Origin: Desulfovibrio oxyclinae DSM 11498
GTDB lineage: Bacteria; Desulfobacterota; Desulfovibrionia; Desulfovibrionales; Desulfovibrionaceae
NCBI RefSeq assembly: GCF_000375485.1
Contig: NZ_AQXE01000009.1
Location: 74,924-89,877, forward strand
Length of the DNA stretch: 14,954 bases
Reading direction: 5' to 3'
Under the pieces are notes generated by a model. The model was not told the origin of the DNA. It searched no databases and was given only the letters and a program-made list of their open reading frames with translations. Below, piece by piece: positions 4,839-12,133 of this stretch; position 1 is the stretch's first letter, and every line of letters begins with the position of its first letter. The position numbers and the translations under genes are program-made.

Positions 4839-6917
4839 ATGAAACTGAAGAAACTTCTGTTCGCATCCCTTCTGGTAGGTTTGACCGCGACAACGGCCCA
4901 TCCCGCACCAAAGGACAGTTTTAACGAATGGCTGGAAGACTACGGCGCTTGGGACAAGGTCGAGGAAACACTCTCCGCGCGTGAGGGCGATACGCCCAAA
5001 GACCAACTCGACAGAGCCCGCGTGTACCTCAAGACCGGTTCCCCCTCGCAAGCCCTTCAAATTGTCGAAATGCTCCCCTCCTCCGAGGACAACTCCACTG
5101 AAGCCGAGAGGCTCTGGTATGGCGGAAAAGCGCATCGCGCGCTCGGACAAGCGGACAAGGCCGTTCTCTGGTTCAGTCGCTCCATGGACGTGGAGCCGGA
5201 TAAGGGTGAGGCGAAAGACCGCTTCCGGGCCGAGCCGGGCCTCAAACCGCTGTGGCGGGACGTCTGGCGTAAGCTTTTCTGGACCGCCAGATCAAACTTT
5301 TCCCTTTCCCGCCAATCATCGCTGGATGTTCTGGGAATGCTTTTGGAACACGGCGATGCCATGGATTCCGACTCGTTCTGGAAAGATGCCCGCAGCGCGT
5401 GGCAAGTGGAAACAGGAAAAGCCGCCCTACCCGTCGACCGCGTTTCGGAAAAGGAGGATTACGTTCCGTTCGTAAGCGCTAATGCGACCCGAGCAGTAAT
5501 AACCACGCTTGCCGACACGAGTCTTGCACGTTTTGACAACGCCCTTTCATCTATTAATGAATTGGACCGGCCAGCACTGAAAACCTTTTGGCAGGCTTTC
5601 GTAGAATACATTCAAAGCGGCACGGCCCCTCAGAATGTGGGGCCGCTTAAGGAAGGCGGTTTCCTCAAGGCACGGGCCTTCTGGAGCGGGAACGTGCCCT
5701 CCCAGCTGGGAGGAGAAAAATCCATCTGGATGGTGGGCGATCCGCGGTCCGCACCGTGGCTCAAGTTTCGCGACAAGATTCTCGATATGGACTATGCCCG
5801 CGCCCAGAAAGCTCTTGATCAGGAAAAGGGATCCCTGCTCATCTCGGAGCAGATGGCCGCGCTGATCGACAACCTTTCCCTCGCCCTTGCTCTGGCCAAT
5901 GGCGACATGAAGCTGGCCGAAGCGCTCTGGAACTCCGTTGACAGACAAAAGCTTCCGGTCAGCCTCAAAGCGGCTGGGATGCTGGCCTTCCATACCCCCA
6001 TAGCAAAAACCGTTTCCGACAACCCGCCCCGAGCCGCTGCGGAATATCCCGTCATCACGGGGCTTGTTGCGGCCGGATCCGAACGCTCTCCCGCCAATGG
6101 CGAAGCGCCCTTCTGGATTTCGCTTAGCCCGAATTCCCTTGAAGATGCAGCGGAGAGCGACTGGCCACTGGACAGATTGATCGTTCTGGCCGCCTGGCAG
6201 ATGGAACTGAATAAGGAGCCACAGGAGTCGCTGGCCCGCCGTGCGGCCACCCTCTTCAACGGGACCGACTTCGGCAGAAGCGCCCTGCTCTACCTTGCGG
6301 ACCGCGCCATTGACGCCAAGGACCTGCAGCTGGCCGCCTTCTACCTGAACCGGATGAATACCGAGTCGCTTTCCTCCGAATTCCGTGCCAAACGCCTTGA
6401 TGCGCGCACCCGTCTTGAGCTGGAGGCTGGCAAGCAGGAACAGGCGTGGGAAACCTTCCGCAAACTGATCAAGACCGGTGAACCGATCCAACCCATCACG
6501 AGACTGCGCGTTTCCCTCATGCTCCAACAGCAGCGCAGATTCCAGGAAGCCGAAACCCAGCTGGCCGGACTGTGGGCTGAAAAGGACGCGTACCCCCGCG
6601 AGTTTCAGGCTGAAATCCTCTTTTGGCTGGGTGAAGGCCGTCAGGCCATGCGCGACAAGAGCAAGGCGCTCGACTATTACCTCAGACTTGCGTGGCAGTA
6701 CCCGGAACAGAGCATCTGGTCGCTGACGGCCATGTACAGGGCTGCGATGATCTACGAAAGCCGTGGCAACTACGACACCGCCAGAAAGCTGCTCAAGACC
6801 GTGGCCAAGAACGCCGACCGCAAGGAACAGCGTGAGGCCGCAAAGGCAAGACTGAGCGCCATCGACAAGAAGGACGGGGGCAAAAGCTCCGACGACGCCC
6901 TGCAGTACCCCTTCTAG
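4839..6917 (+). CDS. Exported TPR-repeat protein of unknown function
   Basis: From the ATG at 4839 the product has 692 residues. It opens with a clear Sec signal peptide: MKLKK, then a hydrophobic core LLFASLLVGLTATT, with likely cleavage around residues 20-24. The mature protein is almost entirely helical. TPR-like repeats are plainest at about 55-120 (for example LWYGGKAHRALGQADKAVLWFSRSMDVEP) and 585-665 (ILFWLGEGRQAMRDKSKALDYYLRLAWQYP, MYRAAMIYESRGNYDTARKLLKTV). A long central part (about 150-550) has weak repeats. No catalytic domain is visible. A periplasmic scaffold is the plain reading; the helical arrays of lytic transglycosylases look similar, but no SLT domain follows. An upstream ATG at 4749 adds 30 residues ahead of the signal peptide and lacks a ribosome site, so 4839 is preferred (weak GGCGGA at 4830-4835). 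Confidence 0.8.
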   Translation: MKLKKLLFASLLVGLTATTAHPAPKDSFNEWLEDYGAWDKVEETLSAREGDTPKDQLDRARVYLKTGSPSQALQIVEMLPSSEDNSTEAERLWYGGKAHRALGQADKAVLWFSRSMDVEPDKGEAKDRFRAEPGLKPLWRDVWRKLFWTARSNFSLSRQSSLDVLGMLLEHGDAMDSDSFWKDARSAWQVETGKAALPVDRVSEKEDYVPFVSANATRAVITTLADTSLARFDNALSSINELDRPALKTFWQAFVEYIQSGTAPQNVGPLKEGGFLKARAFWSGNVPSQLGGEKSIWMVGDPRSAPWLKFRDKILDMDYARAQKALDQEKGSLLISEQMAALIDNLSLALALANGDMKLAEALWNSVDRQKLPVSLKAAGMLAFHTPIAKTVSDNPPRAAAEYPVITGLVAAGSERSPANGEAPFWISLSPNSLEDAAESDWPLDRLIVLAAWQMELNKEPQESLARRAATLFNGTDFGRSALLYLADRAIDAKDLQLAAFYLNRMNTESLSSEFRAKRLDARTRLELEAGKQEQAWETFRKLIKTGEPIQPITRLRVSLMLQQQRRFQEAETQLAGLWAEKDAYPREFQAEILFWLGEGRQAMRDKSKALDYYLRLAWQYPEQSIWSLTAMYRAAMIYESRGNYDTARKLLKTVAKNADRKEQREAAKARLSAIDKKDGGKSSDDALQYPF

Positions 6918-6937
6918 CTTCGCTGGACCAGACTCCG

Positions 6938-6973
6938 GGAACCCCGTCTTGATGCAGGACGGGGTTCCTTTTT
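6938..6973 (+). terminator. Rho-independent terminator after the TPR gene
   Basis: GGAACCCCGTC (6938-6948) and GACGGGGTTCC (6958-6968) form a perfect 11-base stem with a 9-base loop, followed by five T. It separates the TPR gene from the next unit. Confidence 0.92.
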
Positions 6974-6996
6974 ACATGCGTCCGCGAACAAAAGGG

Positions 6997-7026
6997 ATGA
7001 CATTCGGCGCGGCAAATGGATAAAAT
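6997..7026 (+). promoter_or_regulatory. sigma70-type promoter for the GNAT-nitrilase and permease genes
   Basis: ATGACA (6997-7002) and TAAAAT (7021-7026), each 5 of 6 to consensus, are 18 bases apart. A start near 7033 leaves about 29 bases to the ATG at 7062 and includes the GGAG at 7053-7056. It lies directly after the terminator at 6938-6973. Confidence 0.6.
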
Positions 7027-7061
7027 GCTTTGAATTGAATAAACCCCAGAATGGAGAAGAC

Positions 7062-8591
7062 ATGCTTCCCGACGACCACAAGCTTAGCCCGCGTTACCTG
7101 CGCATGGAGGACTATGAACACGTCCGAGACATGCAGCTTCGCATATACCGGACCATGACCGAGCCATGGACCCGCGAACAGTTTGCGGCCATGCTGGATA
7201 AATTTCCCGAAGGCCAGATATGCATCGACGACAACGGAAAACCCGTAGCCGTCGCGCTGACCATGATTGTGGACATGGCCGTGGTGGGTCTCAATCACTC
7301 CTATGACGACGTAGCCGGTGACGGGATGATGCGCCGCCATTCACCGGATGGCGACTTCCTTTATGGAATCGAGATTTTCGTGGATCCCGAATATCGCGGT
7401 ATGCGGCTTGGTCGCCGCCTGTACGATGCCCGCAAACAACTGTGCGAGCAACTGAACCTCAAGGGCATCATCATTGGCGGTCGCATTCCGGGTTACTCCA
7501 AACATCAGGCCGAAATGAGCCCCAAGGAATACATTGAGCGCGTGCAGCGCCAGGAACTCTACGACCCGGTCCTCTCTTTCCAGCTCGCAAATGGATTTCA
7601 GGTCAAGCGACTGCTCAAGCACTATTGGGATGAAGACGAGCCCTCCTGCGGCTACGCGGTTCTGTCGGAGTGGGTCAACATCGGCTACGAAAAGACCACC
7701 AAACTCATCGGCGGCACCAAATCCGTCGCCCGGGTCGGCGTAGTCCAATGGCAGATGAGGCGTTTCGAAAACTTTGAAGACTTCATGCAACAGGCCGAGT
7801 TCTTTGTGGACACCGTTGCCGACTACAAGTCGGACCTCGTGGTCTTTCCCGAACTGCTCAATGCCCCGCTGATTCACATGTTCTCAGACGAACACCCGGC
7901 ACAGGCCATGCGCTCGCTGGCCGGTTTCACCGAACGCATGCGCCAGGAGATGCTGGATATGGCCATCTCTTATAACATCAACATCATCGCCGGAAGCGTT
8001 CCCGAAATATGCGAGGACGGCCTGCTCTACAATGTGAGCTATCTTTGCCGCCGCGACGGAACATGGGATTCACAGTACAAACTGCACATCACCCCCGACG
8101 AGGATTCCAGCTGGGCACTCAGCGGCGGAAGCTCCATCAAGGTCTTCGATACCGATGTCGGTCGAGTCGGCATCCTGATCTGCTACGATGTCGAGTTTCC
8201 CGAACTGGCCCGCATCCAGACCGAACGGGGCATGCGCCTGCTGCTGGTCCCCTTCTGGACGGACACCGACAACGGCTACATGCGAGTGCGGACCTGCGCG
8301 CAGGCACGCGCCATCGAGAACGAATGCTATGTCGCCATCTCTGGCAGCGTCGGCAACATTCCTAAAGTTGAGACCATGGGAATCCAGTATTCGCAGTCCG
8401 CGGTCTTCACGCCGTCGGACTTCTCGTTCCCCAGAAACGGCATCGCGGCCGAAGCCACACCGGGAAACGAGACCGTGCTGATCACCGATCTGGACATGGA
8501 CCTGATCAAGAGTTTGAGAGCCAAGGGAAGCGTCCGGAACGCGGAAAGCAGACGGACGGATCTCTACCAGTTACGCTGGAAAGGAAACTAA
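7062..8591 (+). CDS. GNAT acetyltransferase-nitrilase (carbon-nitrogen hydrolase) fusion protein
   Basis: This 509-residue protein joins two domains. The first, about 10-210, is GNAT-like, with the acetyl-CoA loop region VDPEYRGMRLGRRLYDARK (R112, G113, G117). The second, about 222-500, is a carbon-nitrogen hydrolase with the Glu-Lys-Cys triad intact: E264 (VVFPELLN), K340 (SQYKLH) and C374 (ILICYDVEFPE). Nitrilase-superfamily enzymes cleave amides or nitriles through a cysteine thioester. The same fusion is known in many bacteria (for example Bacillus YhcX) without a settled substrate. The combination suggests release and acetylation of an amine, but that is inference. The ATG at 7062 is chosen for its GGAG at 7053-7056; a TTG at 7035 adds nine residues without support. 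The permease gene follows 12 bases later. Confidence 0.9.
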   Translation: MLPDDHKLSPRYLRMEDYEHVRDMQLRIYRTMTEPWTREQFAAMLDKFPEGQICIDDNGKPVAVALTMIVDMAVVGLNHSYDDVAGDGMMRRHSPDGDFLYGIEIFVDPEYRGMRLGRRLYDARKQLCEQLNLKGIIIGGRIPGYSKHQAEMSPKEYIERVQRQELYDPVLSFQLANGFQVKRLLKHYWDEDEPSCGYAVLSEWVNIGYEKTTKLIGGTKSVARVGVVQWQMRRFENFEDFMQQAEFFVDTVADYKSDLVVFPELLNAPLIHMFSDEHPAQAMRSLAGFTERMRQEMLDMAISYNINIIAGSVPEICEDGLLYNVSYLCRRDGTWDSQYKLHITPDEDSSWALSGGSSIKVFDTDVGRVGILICYDVEFPELARIQTERGMRLLLVPFWTDTDNGYMRVRTCAQARAIENECYVAISGSVGNIPKVETMGIQYSQSAVFTPSDFSFPRNGIAAEATPGNETVLITDLDMDLIKSLRAKGSVRNAESRRTDLYQLRWKGN

Positions 8592-8603
8592 TAAGGAGCT
8601 GAT

Positions 8604-10385
8604 ATGACACCGGAAATCATTCTCGTCACAGTCATTCTGGCGGCCTCCGTGATTTTGCTGGTCACGGAGAGACTGCCGGTGGACGTAACGGGGCTGGGCA
8701 TCATCGCGGTGCTGATGGTTTCCGGGCTGCTCACGCCCAAAGAAGCGGTTGCGGGGTTTGCCAATCCCGCGCCGCTTGCGGTCGGGGCGCTCTTCGTGGT
8801 CAGCAAGGGCCTCGTCAGAACAGGGTCGCTGAACATGATCACCCGCCTGGCGGTTCACTACACGCAAGGCAACGCCTCACGGCTGATGCTTCTGAGCCTC
8901 ATCCTTGTAGGCACGCTCTCAGCTTTCCTGAACAACGCTCCGGTCGTGGTGCTGTTCATCTCCATCATCATGACCGTCTGCGTCCGCTACGGCTTTGCCC
9001 CATCCAAGTTCCTCATTCCGCTTTCATACATTTCGATACTGGCAGGGACCTGCACACTCATCGGCACCTCCACCAACATTTTGGTCAGCGATGTTGCAGC
9101 GGGTATGGGCAACGCCCCCATCGGGATGTTCGAGCTCTCGAAACTCGGCGTCCCCATCGCACTCGTAGGCGGGCTCATCATCTACCTTTTCTCGCATCGC
9201 CTGATGCCGGAACATGACAGCCCACACGGTGCTGGAGACGGAGAGGTCAACCAATACCTGTCCGAACTCCAGATTCCCGAAGGCAGTCCATTTGTCGGGC
9301 GAAGCCCTGAGAGCGGGTTTGCGCCGGAATATGAAGCCATGGAACTGCATGAGATATATCGCGGTCAGAAGATATTCCACAACAAGGCCCCCATCACCCT
9401 CGCCCCCGGCGACCTTGTGCTGGTCAAGGCTTCTGCCAATGACCTGACGCGTATAGTGGAAAAAGGCCATGCGCTTCAGCCGGTCTGTTCGGCGACACAG
9501 GAAATTGAACTTCCAAAAGGATCTGCCATGGCGGAACTGCTGATCCCCGCCGGCTCCAACGTTCAGGGAGCAAAAGCCGGCGAAGCGGTCACATCCGTAC
9601 TGGGAGCCGCACAGCTTGTCGGGATAAAACGCAGAAGGCACCATTACGCATGGGATTCGGCCTGCAACATGACCTTGCGTATCGGTGACATCATCCTTGT
9701 CAGGACCAATGAACAGACCCTCGACCGGATTCGCAAGACAGAGGACTTCATCACTCTCAACGACAAGGTTGCCTTCGATCTCATCAACTGGAGAAGAGCT
9801 CCGGCCGCACTTGGTATTTTCGGCCTTATGGTGGCCTTGGTGGCCACCGGCACGCTCAATATACTGGAAGGCGCGTTTGCCGCTGCATTCGCCATGGTCG
9901 TGACCGGTTGCCTCACCATCCGAGAAGCATATCAGTCCATCGACGTGAAAGTGCTCATGCTTATCATCGGCACCATCAGCCTTGGTGCGGCACTGCAAAA
10001 AACCGGAGCCGACACCCTTTATGCCGACTCCTTTCTGTCGCTTTTCCGCGGGCAAGGGCCGGAAGTCATTCTGAGCGCATTCATCTTCCTTACCAGCCTA
10101 CTGTCCCACTTTCTCAGCAACAACTCCACCGCGGTCCTGCTCGTCCCGGTCGGGGTGGCGACAGCCGCCGCACTCGGCGTTGACCCACGCCCATTCATCA
10201 TCGGGATCGCCTTCGGGGCTTCTGCCTGCTATGCCACGCCCATCGGCTACAAGACCAACCTTATCGTCTACGGGCCCGGAGGGTATCGCTTCACCGACTT
10301 CCTCAGACTCGGGATACCGCTGGCACTGTTCGTCTGGATATCGGCCTCGCTCTTCATCCCGTATTTCTGGCCGTTTCATCCATAA
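8604..10385 (+). CDS. SLC13/DASS-type anion permease with two central RCK_C (TrkA-C) domains
   Basis: The 593-residue inner-membrane protein has two halves of membrane segments (about 4-200 and 398-590) flanking a soluble middle (about 205-390). The middle contains two RCK_C-like units (about 215-292 and 300-382; LAPGDLVLVKAS and LRIGDIILVRTN are their matching strands). Transport motifs are seen in both halves: LNNAP (109-113) and GTSTN (154-158), then LSNNSTAVLL (504-513) and ATPIGYKTNLIVYGPGGY (544-561). Family members carry sulfate, dicarboxylates or other anions, usually with sodium. The substrate cannot be read from the sequence; sulfate is conceivable if this is a sulfate reducer. Start ATG 8604 with AAGGAG (8593-8598), 12 bases after the GNAT-nitrilase stop, so both are surely in one transcript. 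Confidence 0.9.
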   Translation: MTPEIILVTVILAASVILLVTERLPVDVTGLGIIAVLMVSGLLTPKEAVAGFANPAPLAVGALFVVSKGLVRTGSLNMITRLAVHYTQGNASRLMLLSLILVGTLSAFLNNAPVVVLFISIIMTVCVRYGFAPSKFLIPLSYISILAGTCTLIGTSTNILVSDVAAGMGNAPIGMFELSKLGVPIALVGGLIIYLFSHRLMPEHDSPHGAGDGEVNQYLSELQIPEGSPFVGRSPESGFAPEYEAMELHEIYRGQKIFHNKAPITLAPGDLVLVKASANDLTRIVEKGHALQPVCSATQEIELPKGSAMAELLIPAGSNVQGAKAGEAVTSVLGAAQLVGIKRRRHHYAWDSACNMTLRIGDIILVRTNEQTLDRIRKTEDFITLNDKVAFDLINWRRAPAALGIFGLMVALVATGTLNILEGAFAAAFAMVVTGCLTIREAYQSIDVKVLMLIIGTISLGAALQKTGADTLYADSFLSLFRGQGPEVILSAFIFLTSLLSHFLSNNSTAVLLVPVGVATAAALGVDPRPFIIGIAFGASACYATPIGYKTNLIVYGPGGYRFTDFLRLGIPLALFVWISASLFIPYFWPFHP

Positions 10386-10388
10386 ACG

Positions 10389-10419
10389 AAAAAAGGCTGC
10401 AACCTTGGTTGCAGCCTTT
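10389..10419 (-). terminator. Terminator of tRNA-Leu copy 1, shared with the convergent permease gene
   Basis: AAAGGCTGCAAC (10392-10403) and GTTGCAGCCTTT (10408-10419) form a perfect 12-base stem with a 4-base loop. Read on the minus strand it ends in six T (complement of 10389-10394), 10 bases after the tRNA. Read on the plus strand it lies right after the permease stop, with a weaker T-stretch. It probably works in both directions. Confidence 0.85.
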
Positions 10420-10429
10420 ATCGATTTCG

Positions 10430-10516
10430 TGGTGCCGAAGGGGGGACTCGAACCCCCACGGGATTTCTCCCACTGCCCCCTCAAGACAGCGTGTCTACCA
10501 ATTCCACCACCTCGGC
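10430..10516 (-). tRNA. tRNA-Leu, anticodon GAG, copy 1
   Basis: The minus strand folds as a class II tRNA of 87 nt with encoded CCA. The acceptor stem is GCCGAGG/CTTCGGC, the anticodon arm CTGTC-TTGAGGG-GGCAG gives anticodon GAG, the long variable arm is GGGA-GAAA-TCCC, and the T arm is GGGGG-TTCGAGT-CCCCC. It is identical along its whole length to the copy at 10883-10969. It stands alone with its own terminator; a TTGACT lies about 45 bases upstream, but the matching -10 is poor. Confidence 0.95.
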
Positions 10517-10841
10517 GCGATGTGTGAAAGCGAGGAATGTATTTGTCCTGTAACGCTCCAAAAGTCAACCCTTTTTTGAGCGTTTTTTCAAATTCCTGCT
10601 AAACCGAAAACTCTCTCACGGAATGCCTGTCCGAACATGGCAACCATACATCTCACATCTCAAAGGTTGCCGGCTCATTCCCCAATACCCGCACAAAAGA
10701 AGACGAAGCCATTCCGTATTCCGGACAGCGCAGCACCCTTCCTCTAAAGATAAGAATCGTTGAAGCGTCACTTTAATGCTTGTGACCCCCAATTACTGGC
10801 AAGCCGTCTGTTCAGCCCGCTCAGCTCACTGCAATAAAACG
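10517..10841. other. Spacer between the two tRNA-Leu copies
   Basis: This stretch holds no gene I can support. It must contain whatever promoter copy 1 has of its own. Besides the hairpin at 10552-10588, GGCAACC (10639-10645) is complementary to GGTTGCC (10665-10671), and CTGTCCG near 10627 to CGGACAG near 10720. These look like chance or weak structure. Confidence 0.5.
10552..10588 (+). terminator. Terminator-like hairpin upstream of tRNA-Leu copy 1
   Basis: AACGCTC (10552-10558) pairs with GAGCGTT (10578-10584), with a further A/T stem inside, and six T (10583-10588) follow on the plus strand. It reads as a plus-strand terminator, although no plus gene lies directly before it. On the minus strand it overlaps TTGACT, the best -35 candidate for the tRNA. 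Its role is unclear. Confidence 0.35.
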
Positions 10842-10875
10842 AAAAAAGGGTCGCAACATGTGTTGCGACCCTTTT
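10842..10875 (-). terminator. Terminator of the rimI-pgk-tpiA-secG-tRNA-Leu transcript
   Basis: AAAAGGGTCGCAAC (10844-10857) and its exact complement (10862-10875) form a 14-base stem with a 4-base loop. On the minus strand it ends in six T (complement of 10842-10847), seven bases after the CCA end of the tRNA. Confidence 0.93.
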
Positions 10876-10882
10876 GAATTCG

Positions 10883-10969
10883 TGGTGCCGAAGGGGGGAC
10901 TCGAACCCCCACGGGATTTCTCCCACTGCCCCCTCAAGACAGCGTGTCTACCAATTCCACCACCTCGGC
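10883..10969 (-). tRNA. tRNA-Leu, anticodon GAG, copy 2 (next to secG)
   Basis: This copy is identical over 87 nt to the one at 10430-10516, with the same class II fold, GAG anticodon and encoded CCA. It starts 15 bases after the secG stop on the same strand, with no terminator between, so it is very likely processed from the secG transcript. The order secG then tRNA-Leu(GAG) is the same as secG-leuU in Escherichia coli, which marks this copy as the likely original. Confidence 0.96.
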
Positions 10970-10984
10970 GTATATTCGCTTGAA

Positions 10985-11335
10985 CTATTCGTTCTCGGCG
11001 TCCGGATTCTTTTCGGTATCAAGGAACTTGACGCCCGGAGCTTTCTGCTGCTCCGGTGCAGGAGCGGTAACGTTTTCACCGTCCAGCATGATCGACTCAT
11101 CGCCGGCGACCTTGTTGCCAGTGAGAACGTTGTATGTCAAGGAAGTAATTAAAAAAACTGCCGCGAGGCCTGCGGTGACACGAGCAAGAAGGCCGCCCGC
11201 TCCGGAGCTGCCGAACATGGTGGTGCTACCGCCGCCGAAGATGACTCCCATGCCCTCTTGGCCGGACTGAAGGAGAATCATGGCGATCAGAAAGACGCAG
11301 GCCAGTACATGTATCGTGATGACGATCGTTTCCAA
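10985..11335 (-). CDS. secG: Preprotein translocase subunit SecG
   Basis: SecG is the small non-essential partner of SecYE in the inner-membrane Sec channel. The 116-residue product has two membrane segments (about 2-22 and 52-72) joined by the conserved loop QSGQEGMGVIFGGGSTTMFGSSGAGG (23-48), followed by a hydrophilic, acidic tail with a short Ala/Pro stretch. The start is TTG at 11333-11335, supported by AAGGGA seven bases before it. It lies 42 bases after tpiA and 15 bases before tRNA-Leu, inside the rimI-pgk-tpiA-secG-tRNA cluster. Confidence 0.96.
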   Translation of the reverse strand: METIVITIHVLACVFLIAMILLQSGQEGMGVIFGGGSTTMFGSSGAGGLLARVTAGLAAVFLITSLTYNVLTGNKVAGDESIMLDGENVTAPAPEQQKAPGVKFLDTEKNPDAENE

Positions 11336-11377
11336 AATCAGATCCCTTGTATTTTCGACGTGTTCGCTTAAATGTGA

Positions 11378-12133
11378 CTACCCGAGCACAATCTCGGCGA
11401 AACTGTCACTCGCTAAGCTCGCGCCTCCTACCAACACTCCGTCCACATTGTCAAGGGAAATAATCCCGGACACGTTGGCAGGCTTGACACTTCCTCCGTA
11501 CAATATCCTAATTTCATTAGCCTTATCTCCGAAGAGCTCCAAAAGCTTTTTTCGGGTCAGCCCATGGGCCTCTTCGATTTCCTCGGAACCGGCCACCTCT
11601 CCGGTGCCGATTGCCCAGACAGGTTCATAGGCCACGGCAAGGCGAGCGGGGTCCAGATCGCGGTCCACATTGCGCACGCCCGCTGCAAGCTGACGGTCGA
11701 TGACTTCCTGCACCTTGCCGCCCTTGCGCTGTTCGATGGTCTCACCGATGCACAGGCAGACGTTCAGGCCCTGCTGGAGGCCGTAGGCTGTTTTCTGACC
11801 GACCAGTTCGTCATCCTCACCCAGCACATGACGCCTTTCCGAGTGACCGGTCAACCCCCAGCCCGCCCCTGCGTCCTTGAGCATGGACGGAGATATTTCG
11901 CCGGTATAGGCCCCTTCCTCATGCAGATAGTAATCCTGTCCGCCCACATGAAATCCCTGAGCGCCCGAGAACGCTTCGGCCACGCGGTCAATGGAGGTGA
12001 ACGGCGGGAAGATCAACACTTCGCGGTCTTCGGGGAGCTTGTCGGAAACGAGCTTGCGAAGCTCCTGTGCCGTGGACAGGGCATCCGCCCTGTTTTTGTA
12101 CATCTTCCAGTTGGCTGCCATCAGTTTTTTCAT
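11378..12133 (-). CDS. tpiA: Triose-phosphate isomerase
   Basis: TpiA interconverts dihydroxyacetone phosphate and glyceraldehyde-3-phosphate in the cytoplasm. From the ATG at 12131-12133 the protein has 251 residues, the usual size. All catalytic residues are present: K10 (AANWKMYK), H97 (LTGHSERR) and E170 in the signature AYEPVWAIGTG, with the phosphate-binding ILYGGSVKPAN near the C-terminus. The start codon overlaps the pgk stop as ATGA, which favours translational coupling and rules against the upstream GTG at 12145. An AAGGAG lies 11 bases before the start, within the pgk end. Confidence 0.97.
   Translation of the reverse strand: MKKLMAANWKMYKNRADALSTAQELRKLVSDKLPEDREVLIFPPFTSIDRVAEAFSGAQGFHVGGQDYYLHEEGAYTGEISPSMLKDAGAGWGLTGHSERRHVLGEDDELVGQKTAYGLQQGLNVCLCIGETIEQRKGGKVQEVIDRQLAAGVRNVDRDLDPARLAVAYEPVWAIGTGEVAGSEEIEEAHGLTRKKLLELFGDKANEIRILYGGSVKPANVSGIISLDNVDGVLVGGASLASDSFAEIVLG

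Noticed and set aside
9024..10055. Long minus-strand open frame opposite the permease gene (343 codons); similar ones at 5547-6527 and 2966-3868
   Set aside because: All lie opposite well-supported genes and translate to His/Gly/Arg-rich sequence without motifs.
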